A stretch of 8,319 bases of DNA from CAZRHH01 sp964599885. Lineage in GTDB: Bacteria > Chloroflexota > Dehalococcoidia > DSTF01 > JACRBR01. The notes under the pieces are model-generated. The model searched no databases and had not been told where the DNA came from. It saw only the letters and a list, made by a program, of their open reading frames with translations. The stretch spans positions 1-8,319 of the forward strand of contig CAZRHH010000108.1 of the NCBI GenBank assembly GCA_964599885.1. The letters are read 5' to 3'. Made by a program: the position numbers and the translations under genes. Positions 1 to 4,455 of this stretch are shown one piece after another (position 1 is the first letter of the stretch; the number at the start of each line of letters is the position of its first letter).

Positions 1-114
1 GCCGCCCATCTCGCGGCTCCCCGCGTCAACCATCTCTTGAGATACGACACCTACGAGATGATGAGACTCGCGTTGGACGTTCCGGGGCGTGGTAGTGAAC
101 CGACGACGGCATAG
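1..114 (+). CDS. C-terminal end of an unidentified protein (5' end outside window)
   Basis: Frame 1 is open from the first base to a TAG at 112-114 and reads like real protein, with a segment HLLRYDTYEMMRLALDV at about residues 11-27. The third codon position is mostly G or C up to about base 80, as in the confident genes of the window. The last ten or so codons look less protein-like, and the stop lies inside a hairpin (107-126), so the original end may have been altered by the repeat. The fragment is too short to assign to a family. It could also be a chance open frame, since only 37 codons are visible. No start or ribosome binding site is in the window. Confidence 0.4.
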   Translation, partial: AAHLAAPRVNHLLRYDTYEMMRLALDVPGRGSEPTTA

Positions 115-130
115 CACGCTGTGCCGCTAC
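107..130 (-). repeat. REP-like hairpin with GTAG foot
   Basis: Bases 107-115 pair with 118-126 (nine pairs including one G-T wobble, two-base loop), and CTAC follows directly at 127-130. Read on the minus strand this is GTAG plus a hairpin, the layout of REP sequences. It overlaps the TAG at 112-114 of the partial plus-strand frame. Confidence 0.5.
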
Positions 131-169
131 GGTTCGCGTCTCACGATGAGATGTGAGCGTGGTTCGACC

Positions 170-194
170 GGGGCCCGGCAAGCGGGGCCCCTAC
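170..194 (-). repeat. REP-like hairpin with GTAG foot (tandem unit 1)
   Basis: Bases 170-176 (ggggccc) pair with 185-191 (gggcccc) around an eight-base loop, and the last stem base starts CTAC (191-194). A decayed equivalent, with TTAC in place of CTAC, occurs in the second tandem unit near 268-290. Confidence 0.45.
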
Positions 195-314
195 CAGTTG
201 ATGAGGGTCGACGGTCGTGCGCTGGCCGACGGCTAGGCGGCTCGAGCGGTTGCGGCCGTTCGACGAGGGGCGCGGCAAGCGGTGCCTTACCAGTTGGTGA
301 GAGTTGTCGCTCGG

Positions 315-333
315 GCGTAGCCGACGGCTACGC
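315..333. repeat. Perfect 8-bp hairpin over the stop codon of the 206-aa gene
   Basis: GCGTAGCC (315-322) and GGCTACGC (326-333) are perfect reverse complements around a GAC loop. The minus-strand stop codon (bases 330-328) lies inside the right arm. There is no T-run after it on either strand, so it is not a textbook intrinsic terminator. It could still act as a 3' RNA-stabilising structure. Tandem unit 1 has a decayed form at about 223-235. Confidence 0.5.
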
Positions 334-948
334 GGCGCGGGCGGCGGCGGCTTCTTCGGCCGGGACGACGAGGCCGATGACGTCGGGGTGGGTGTCGCGG
401 CGGCGCGATGTTGCCGGCGCGGTGGCTTCGATGTAGCGGGCCGATGCGCTCGTCATCTGGACGAGGCCGCCGTTGACGACGATCTGGTCGCCCTCGCCGA
501 GCGCGTTGCCATCTGCGTCGTAGACGCTGGCGCGGCGGACGACGAAGAATGTCTGAGTGATCGTGCGGAGCGCTGCCGTTGCATCGGCGCCGGGCGCGAA
601 CTGGACGATGCCGCTGATCTGAAACGGCGGCGCCATCAGCAGCACCGGGAGATCGATCATTGCGGGGCGGACGGTGCCGCGGGTGAAGTGCGGGCCTTCG
701 AAGTTGGCGAAGATGATGTCGTCGCGGCGGACGAGGACTGGCGCTTCGAGCAGCACCTGGCCGCCGGCGCGGTAGAGCGGGCGGATCGATGCCGAGCGCA
801 CTTCGATCTGACGTGACAGCGCAGGATTGTTGAGCATTTCGAGGAAGCGGCCGAGGTCGTGGATGCCGTCGGGCTGGCCGGAGGCGACGAACGTCGTCGT
901 GACGGCTTCGACTCGCACGTATGAGGGGTGGCGTTCGACGTTCCTCAT
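328..948 (-). CDS. Conserved hypothetical protein with two similar halves (possibly DUF6812-like)
   Basis: This is a 206-aa soluble protein with no signal peptide and no membrane segment. The start is set by ATG at 948 with GGAGG six bases upstream. It appears to be a tandem of two beta-rich units, at roughly residues 12-87 and 100-170. Each unit opens with F-x2-SG, passes a helix-like stretch with D and L residues, then has a strand with a V-R-x-A pattern (VRSASI at 50-55, VRRASV at 137-142), and ends in hydrophobic strands. The layout recalls the small DUF6812 family as I remember it (a G-rich opening, an R/L-D-LN segment, closing strands). That match is from memory and weak. The tail is alanine-rich. 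The gene follows the LigT-type gene on the same strand but is 279 bp away, so it is probably a separate transcription unit. Its stop lies in the 315-333 hairpin. I cannot assign a function. Confidence 0.75.
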   Translation of the reverse strand: MRNVERHPSYVRVEAVTTTFVASGQPDGIHDLGRFLEMLNNPALSRQIEVRSASIRPLYRAGGQVLLEAPVLVRRDDIIFANFEGPHFTRGTVRPAMIDLPVLLMAPPFQISGIVQFAPGADATAALRTITQTFFVVRRASVYDADGNALGEGDQIVVNGGLVQMTSASARYIEATAPATSRRRDTHPDVIGLVVPAEEAAAARAA

Positions 949-1059
949 GTTTGGCCTCCGCGGACTGGTCCCGCAGGGCGCATTCTGGTGGCTGGCACCC
1001 GGAGTTGCTATGGGTGTTTTGCTGGTTCGCGCCTTCTTTGTCCCTTAGTGGGTGGACCC

Positions 1060-1083
1060 GGTGTGTGGTGTGTGGTGTCTGGT
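1060..1083. repeat. gtgtggtgtctgg low-complexity repeat
   Basis: The bases are built of g-g-t-g-t-(g/c)-t units of 7-8 bases. A related run, tggtgtctggtgtc, lies at 2229-2242. Both are intergenic. Confidence 0.5.
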
Positions 1084-1123
1084 CGTGCTGATTGTTCAGA
1101 GCGTAGCCGCGGTTGAACGTTTG

Positions 1124-1149
1124 GGCGGAGCTTGAAGGTCCGCCGCTAC
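1124..1149 (-). repeat. REP-like hairpin with GTAG foot
   Basis: GGCGGA (1124-1129) pairs with TCCGCC (1139-1144). After one mismatch, two more pairs close a short loop. CTAC is at 1146-1149. It is nearly identical to the copy at 3877-3900: both have a gcggagct core and end in ccgccgctac. Confidence 0.6.
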
Positions 1150-1190
1150 ATTCGGTTCGGGATATTTTGTGGCGTTGTGCTGGCATCGAA

Positions 1191-1218
1191 GGGGACGGAC
1201 CTAAAGGTGTGTCCCTAC
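1191..1218 (-). repeat. REP-like hairpin with GTAG foot, 3' of the LigT-type gene
   Basis: GGGAC (1192-1196) pairs with GTCCC (1211-1215), with a wobble and a mismatch, then ACC (1199-1201) with GGT (1206-1208) around TAAA. CTAC is at 1215-1218. It lies ten bases past the stop of the minus-strand gene ending at 1228 and is in direct orientation with the copy at 1124-1149, 67 bp away. Confidence 0.55.
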
Positions 1219-1227
1219 ATCGGAGGA

Positions 1228-1923
1228 TTAACGGCGGAGGGTGTAGGTGCGGACGGTGTCGATCTCGATTTCGGCGAGAGCGTCGATGCCGGTGAACCAG
1301 ATGCGGGAGAGTTCGACGCGCCGCGCGGACATGGCGATGGGCGACGCGTCCCGCATCGCGGGCAGCCGTTCACGGAGGATGTCGCCGACGGCGGCGTCGG
1401 CGAACGTCGCGATGGTCAGGTGCGGGAGGAAGTCGTCGACGCGGAGTGCCGCGCCGGCGCCGTGGTGTGAGTGCGCGAGTTTGGCATACAGCTCGGCGAG
1501 CATGCCGCCGTCGTGTACTTCGAGCATCAGCGCGTCGGGGAAGACGCCGATGGGGCCAATCTGCAGTTCGAGCGCTGATGTTGCTTTTACGATCTTCGCG
1601 GCGCGTTCGGCGATCCGGCCGACATCCTGCCGCAGCACCTCGTCGGGACGGCGCGCCTCGATCACCTGGAAGCCCGGCACGTAGATCGAAATGTGCAGCC
1701 GCTCCGGCGGTTCGGCGAGCACGCCGTCGATGTCTGCGAGCGCGTCCTGCGTATCGGCGATGGCGTCGAGCACATCCGGTTCGGTGACGGGTATCTGAAA
1801 TGCGAGCAGTTGCGCGCGTCCGGCGGTGACGCTTTCGATGCGGTCGGAGATCGGGATCAGCGCGCCGCCACCGGTGAACCAGCGCCAGGCGTCATCGAAC
1901 GAAGTGAACCGCGGCGAGGTCAA
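1228..1923 (-). CDS. 2'-5' RNA ligase superfamily protein (2H phosphoesterase, LigT-like)
   Basis: This 231-aa cytoplasmic protein carries the two signature motifs of the 2H phosphoesterase family: H77-I-S79 in LHISIYV and H168-L-T170 in PHLTIATF. They are about 90 residues apart, as expected for the two-lobed fold that brings both histidines into one active site. Members hydrolyse or form 2'-5' or cyclic phosphodiester bonds in RNA or nucleotides. The substrate here cannot be told from sequence. The protein is somewhat longer than typical LigT/ThpR (about 180 aa), with an extra N-terminal segment (residues 1-35). The start appears to be TTG at 1923, overlapping the TGA stop of the upstream 94-aa gene in the string TTGA, which suggests translational coupling. 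No other early start codon is better placed, since the next Met is near residue 133. A REP-like hairpin lies just past the stop. Confidence 0.85.
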   Translation of the reverse strand: MTSPRFTSFDDAWRWFTGGGALIPISDRIESVTAGRAQLLAFQIPVTEPDVLDAIADTQDALADIDGVLAEPPERLHISIYVPGFQVIEARRPDEVLRQDVGRIAERAAKIVKATSALELQIGPIGVFPDALMLEVHDGGMLAELYAKLAHSHHGAGAALRVDDFLPHLTIATFADAAVGDILRERLPAMRDASPIAMSARRVELSRIWFTGIDALAEIEIDTVRTYTLRR

Positions 1924-2204
1924 GCGTTCGCGACGGGTGGCTTGTCGTCTGGCATCGACGGCGGCACGATCGAGCCTTCGGGCTGCGCGTCGTTGGCGGT
2001 CGTGGTGGCCGGCGGCGGGCCAGCCTGTGTGGCGCCGGACGCAGCGGAGCCTGCATCGCCGGCCGTCGCGGCGTCGCGGCGTTCTTCGAGGAAGCTGATC
2101 GCGGCGTCGAGGCCGGTGCGCATGGCGACGAGGGTGGCGCGGGCGGCTTCGCGCGCGTGGTGCTTGACGTCGTTGAGTTCATCGCGGAGGTTGGCGTCGT
2201 TCAT
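1920..2204 (-). CDS. Small protein of unknown function, helical N-terminus and Ala/Pro-rich tail
   Basis: This is a 94-aa protein from ATG at 2204, with AAGGAG six to seven bases upstream (plus-strand 2211-2216), a strong start signal. Residues 1-45 look like one or two amphipathic helices rich in charged residues and alanine. Residues 46-94 are an Ala/Pro/Gly/Asp-rich tail that is probably disordered. There is no signal peptide and no membrane segment. I do not recognise the family. It is the first gene of a two-gene unit: its TGA stop overlaps the TTG start of the 2H phosphoesterase gene, so the two products are likely made together. It could be a partner or regulator of that enzyme, but nothing in the sequence proves this. 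Confidence 0.7.
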   Translation of the reverse strand: MNDANLRDELNDVKHHAREAARATLVAMRTGLDAAISFLEERRDAATAGDAGSAASGATQAGPPPATTTANDAQPEGSIVPPSMPDDKPPVANA

Positions 2205-2341
2205 GGTGTGCTCCTTCGGCTGGACGGCTGGTGTCTGGTGTCGGGTACGCGCGGCGTCGGCCGCCTCGCGCTAGTACAGTATCGCTCAGATTGGGAATGC
2301 GTGTGGACGAGTTCTCCAGGAGGGCGAAAGGAGCAACCGGC
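2205..2341. promoter_or_regulatory. Divergent intergenic region with promoters for both directions
   Basis: The 137 bp between the divergent starts at 2204 (minus) and 2342 (plus) must hold promoters for both. A tagtacagta box at 2272-2281 contains TACAGT, a possible -10 for the plus-strand gene, though no good -35 stands 17 bases before it. A tggtgtctggtgtc repeat lies at 2229-2242. No operator-like palindrome stands out. Confidence 0.4.
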
Positions 2342-2635
2342 ATGATCATCATCACGGGCGACATCACGGCGCGCGACGATACGTTCGAGGAACTGCGCGC
2401 GATCGCTCTTGCGCACGTACACCGCTCGCGGCTGGAGCCGGCGTGTGTTTCGCACGAGTTGTTCGTGGATGCGGAGGATCCGCGACGGCTGTTCTTCTTC
2501 GAGACGTGGGCCGATCGCGCGGCCGTCGATACGCATTTCGTGGTACCGGCGTCCGGCCAGTTCGTGCGCGACGCGACGCGGCTTGCGGCGAGCGCGGCGG
2601 CGATTCACATTTACGATGCGACCGTAGTACAGTAG
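2342..2635 (+). CDS. Antibiotic biosynthesis monooxygenase (ABM) domain protein, YgiN-like
   Basis: This is a 97-aa single-domain protein with a dimeric alpha/beta-barrel (ferredoxin-like) fold. Typical family features are visible: a first strand IIITGDITA (residues 2-10), the helix-linked segment HVHRSRLEPACVSHEL (about 25-40) matching the usual H-x2-S-R-x-E-P-G-C-x-x-Y pattern, and FFFETWADRAAVDTHF (about 51-66) matching the E-x-W-x-D-x2-A-x3-H pattern. Members act as quinol monooxygenases, in polyketide oxidation or in haem-related reactions, and many are unassigned. The usual glycine before the cysteine is alanine here (A34), a mild change. The ATG at 2342 is chosen over an upstream in-frame start at 2231 because AAAGGAG stands eight bases before it and the domain begins right there. 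The next gene starts 31 bp downstream on the same strand. Confidence 0.85.
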   Translation: MIIITGDITARDDTFEELRAIALAHVHRSRLEPACVSHELFVDAEDPRRLFFFETWADRAAVDTHFVVPASGQFVRDATRLAASAAAIHIYDATVVQ

Positions 2636-2640
2636 CCCTC
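2625..2640 (+). promoter_or_regulatory. tagtacagta box at the end of the ABM gene
   Basis: TAGTACAGTA here matches the box at 2272-2281, and 14 of 16 bases agree if the match is extended to ...CTC. It contains TACAGT, a possible -10 element 35-40 bases before the ATG at 2667. It also encodes the last codons and stop of the ABM gene, so the match could be coincidence. There is no clear -35. Confidence 0.25.
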
Positions 2641-2666
2641 GCATCCGTAGCGAAGGAGTACCCACC

Positions 2667-3365
2667 ATGCCGGCGGAACGCTTCGAAAACAAGGACATGC
2701 GCGGCACGGAGTTCGTGAACTGCGACCTTTCGGGCGCGGTGTTCAAGGAGTGCCTGCTCTTTGATTCGAAGATCAACGGGCCGTACGGCGGCATCAGGAT
2801 CAACGGCATCAATGTGAGCCGGCTGATCTGGGACGAACTGCAGCGCCGGTATCCGGACCGTAAGCGGTTGCTCGTCGACAAGGCCGACGGCCTGCGCGAC
2901 GCGCTCGCGTACATTGACGAACTGCGCGATCGCACGCTCGCCCGCAGCAGCGCGCTGACCGAAGACCAGCGCCAGGCGCGCACGCCGGACGACGAGTGGT
3001 CGATCGTCGAGAACCTGCGGCACCTCATCAACTCAGAAGACGCGTGGGCGCGGGGTCGTGCGTTCGGCGAGGCGTCGGAGTCACCACTTGGGCGCACGAA
3101 CTCGTTCATGAGCGATGATGATGCGCGCGCTCGCGGCCTGCGCATCGACGAGCGCATCTCATTCGATGACGTCGTCGCGGAACTTGAGGCGCGTCACGCA
3201 CTCATCCGCGAGCGCTTCGCTGCGCTGACGGACGACGAGTGCGCGCGTGCATCTGCCGCGACGGATTGGGAGGGTACGACGGCGCGCGCGCTGTACGAAT
3301 ACCTGAGCCACGAGTGGGATCACCACTGGCAGATCGAGCAGATCGTCGACGCGCTGAAGGCGTGA
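2667..3365 (+). CDS. DinB superfamily protein with N-terminal pentapeptide-repeat segment
   Basis: This is a 232-aa cytoplasmic protein with two parts. Residues 6-36 are about six pentapeptide units (for example RGTEF, VNCDL, SGAVF, KECLL), which would form a short right-handed beta-helix. Residues about 70-230 are a DinB-type four-helix bundle. Its expected metal ligands are visible: H119 in ENLRHLINSED, and H215 with H219 in the HxxxH string HEWDHH. DinB-like proteins bind a divalent metal and include thiol transferases (bacillithiol- or mycothiol-dependent) and many of unknown activity. The reaction here is unknown. The start is ATG at 2667 with AAGGAG eight bases upstream. It lies 31 bp after the ABM gene and may be co-transcribed with it or have its own promoter in the 2625 box. 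It converges with the next gene, with only four bases between their stops. Confidence 0.85.
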   Translation: MPAERFENKDMRGTEFVNCDLSGAVFKECLLFDSKINGPYGGIRINGINVSRLIWDELQRRYPDRKRLLVDKADGLRDALAYIDELRDRTLARSSALTEDQRQARTPDDEWSIVENLRHLINSEDAWARGRAFGEASESPLGRTNSFMSDDDARARGLRIDERISFDDVVAELEARHALIRERFAALTDDECARASAATDWEGTTARALYEYLSHEWDHHWQIEQIVDALKA

Positions 3366-3369
3366 GCTG

Positions 3370-3777
3370 CTACGTCGCCCGGATGCGGTTGTTCTTCGGG
3401 TTGTGCTCGAGTTCGGCGAGGCCGAGCGCTTCCATGAGCGGCGGAATGTACATGCCGAAGCGGCCGCGGAACCCCTTCTTCAATCCGTACCAGCCGCCGA
3501 CGGGGTTATCCGGGGAGCGGCCCCAGGCCTCGACCGTGCCGTCTTTCGCCGGCTTCTGCTCGTCGGCGCTGCCGAGACCGATCCAATCGCCGTGCTTCTT
3601 GAGCATGGCGTGCAGGTCGTCGATCGCGCGCGCGTCGTAATGCAGGATCGTTTTGCCGACGGTGCAGACGATGATCTGCTTGCCGTCCTTTTCGTCGCGG
3701 TACATCTCGTACTCGGACGATCCGGGCGCTGTCTTGAGTCTCCACGGGTTGTCTTTGGTTCCTTGTTCAGTTGGCAT
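3370..3777 (-). CDS. Conserved hypothetical protein, DUF6855-like
   Basis: This is a 135-aa soluble protein without a signal peptide. It opens with MPTEQGTKDNPWRLKTAPG and contains well-ordered motifs I associate with a small bacterial family (DUF6855, from memory): IDDLHAMLKKHGDWIGLG (52-69), ADEQKPAKDGTVEAWGRSPD (71-90), and VGGWYGLKKGFRGRFGMY (93-110), ending in EHNPKNNRIRAT. The W/G/R/K-rich centre suggests a conserved binding surface, but no function is known to me. The start is ATG at 3777 with AAGGGA about ten bases upstream, a rather long spacing. The gene converges with the DinB gene (four bases between stops), and neither has a visible terminator. Its upstream side (3778-3926) is filled by repeats, so the promoter must lie in or beyond them. 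Confidence 0.8.
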   Translation of the reverse strand: MPTEQGTKDNPWRLKTAPGSSEYEMYRDEKDGKQIIVCTVGKTILHYDARAIDDLHAMLKKHGDWIGLGSADEQKPAKDGTVEAWGRSPDNPVGGWYGLKKGFRGRFGMYIPPLMEALGLAELEHNPKNNRIRAT

Positions 3778-3825
3778 GGTCTTGCGGTCCCTTCAGACGC
3801 TGCTTTCTGGAATGAGAGATTCATC

Positions 3826-3842
3826 CTGGGGGACACCCCCAG
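3826..3842. repeat. Hairpin ctggggg-aca-cccccag, probable dispersed repeat
   Basis: A perfect seven-base-pair stem with an ACA loop. The string gggggacacccccagacccc resembles filler repeats I associate with Chloroflexota intergenic regions. It lies about 50 bases upstream of the DUF6855-like start and, with 3877-3900, fills the spacer. Confidence 0.5.
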
Positions 3843-3876
3843 ACCCCGGCAGACGCTTCGCCCTGCGCCCGCTTTT

Positions 3877-3900
3877 GCGGAGCTGAAGCTCCGCCGCTAC
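3877..3900 (-). repeat. REP-like hairpin with GTAG foot
   Basis: GCGGAGCT (3877-3884) and AGCTCCGC (3887-3894) form a perfect eight-pair stem with a two-base gap. CTAC is at 3897-3900. It closely matches the copy at 1124-1149 and lies 27 bases past the stop of the truncated lyase gene (read leftwards). Confidence 0.65.
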
Positions 3901-3926
3901 GAAGTGCCCGGCGCCACGCCGACATG

Positions 3927-4235
3927 TTAGCGCGGAAACATGGCGTTGATCTCGCGGCCGGATGCCAGGCCTTCGAAGGCGAAGGTGCCGTTGTCGTGCA
4001 TCCCGCGGGCAGCGGCGAGGAACGCCGTGAGCGCGGCGCGCGCGAGGGCGGCGCCCGTGCTGATGCGCTTGACGCCGAGCGCCGACAACTCGTCGACACT
4101 CCAGCCGAAGCCCGGCGCGCCGACGACGACGTTGAGCGGGCGATCGATAGCGGCGACAATGGTCGCGATGTCCGACTGCTCCCTGACGCCCGGCGCGTAG
4201 AGTACGTCGGCGCCGGATTCCTGGTAGGCCCTACC
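3927..4235 (-). pseudogene. 5'-truncated isocitrate lyase/PEP mutase-family gene remnant
   Basis: The minus frame from about 4232 to the TAA at 3929-3927 encodes the C-terminal third of an isocitrate lyase/phosphoenolpyruvate mutase superfamily protein. It reads RAYQESGADVLYAPGV, then NVVVGAPG, then SVDELSALGVKRISTGAALARAAL, then GTFAFEGLASGREINAMF, the usual order and endings of the family. Normal members are about 250-290 aa. The N-terminal two thirds, with the metal-binding aspartates and catalytic loop, are missing, and only 120 bp separate the fragment from folC, so they cannot be hidden there. The frame stays open to a GTG at 4337, but those 35 codons are translated repeat DNA with no ribosome binding site. 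I see no internal stop or frameshift in the surviving part, so the break is fairly recent or a shortened product persists. It is unlikely to be catalytic. Confidence 0.75.
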
Positions 4236-4318
4236 GCGGTGGCGGACGTTGGTCGCCTCACTGAGTTGGTAGGTTCGGCCTGCAATACCGGGGCGGACAC
4301 ATTGGTCCGCCCCTACCG
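4229..4318. repeat. 82-bp repeat insertion at the lyase break, bounded by 8-bp direct repeats
   Basis: CCCTACCG occurs at 4229-4236 and again at 4311-4318, with the lyase homology ending at the first copy. The first copy is also part of a palindrome GGTAGG-C-CCTACC (4223-4235). The second copy is the foot of the hairpin at 4290-4316. The interval has no protein homology that I can see. Confidence 0.45.
4290..4316 (-). repeat. REP-like hairpin with GTAG foot, longest perfect stem in the window
   Basis: GGGGCGGAC (4290-4298) pairs perfectly with GTCCGCCCC (4305-4313) around a six-base loop, and the last C begins CTAC (4313-4316). On the minus strand it reads GTAGGGGCGGAC and so on, a repeat style I associate with Chloroflexota genomes. 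Confidence 0.65.
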
Positions 4319-4455
4319 TGATTGCCGGAGACCCCACGGTGGTTGATCGAAGTTGGGTGCGCGCAATTTGGGTTTCCGTGCCGCACGAACGAGACGCGCC
4401 CTATGGTTCGTCCGTAGGATGTTCCAGCACGGGCACCACCCGTTAGCATGGGCGT

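Larger units (their letters stand above)
162..340. repeat. Imperfect tandem duplication, two units of about 96 bp
   Basis: Unit 1 (about 162-257) and unit 2 (about 258-340, shorter) share a series of blocks in the same order: gttcgac at 162 and 258, cggcaagcgg at 176 and 273, accagttg at 193 and 289, and ccgacggcta at 226 and 321. Offsets are 95-97 bases, so the units differ by small indels and substitutions. Each unit contains a hairpin followed by CTAC or TTAC and, further on, a short ccgac-centred palindrome. I see no protein-coding feature between 115 and 327. The end of unit 2 runs into the 3' end of the minus-strand gene at 328-948. Confidence 0.6.
949..1227. other. Gene-free, repeat-rich spacer between two minus-strand genes
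   Basis: I see no credible gene here. Short open frames on both strands have no ribosome binding site and read as low-complexity or Arg-rich shadows. The spacer contains the Shine-Dalgarno sequence of the 206-aa gene (954-958), a gtgtgtggtgtctgg low-complexity run (about 1060-1083), a 5-bp inverted repeat GTTCA/TGAAC (1094-1098 and 1114-1118), and two REP-like hairpins (1124-1149 and 1191-1218). No convincing -35/-10 pair is visible for the 206-aa gene. Confidence 0.6.

Noticed and set aside
315..333. Intrinsic terminator for the 206-aa gene
   Set aside because: The hairpin is good, but no T-run follows in the direction of transcription, so I list it only as a repeat or structure.
287..1186. 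Minus-strand open frame of 299 codons overlapping the 206-aa gene
   Set aside because: It crosses the repeat spacer and is Arg/Pro-rich. The overlapping 206-aa frame has a clear Shine-Dalgarno and balanced composition.
2231..2341. Longer start for the ABM protein at 2231
   Set aside because: The extra residues are Arg-rich with no family match, and a strong ribosome binding site stands before the ATG at 2342.
2201..3157. Minus-strand open frame of 318 codons over the ABM and DinB genes
   Set aside because: Low-complexity Ser/Arg-rich product opposite two genes with good ribosome binding sites and recognised domains.
3366..3369. Bidirectional terminator between the convergent DinB and DUF6855-like genes
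   Set aside because: Only four bases separate the stops, and no stem with a T-run is visible in either gene end.
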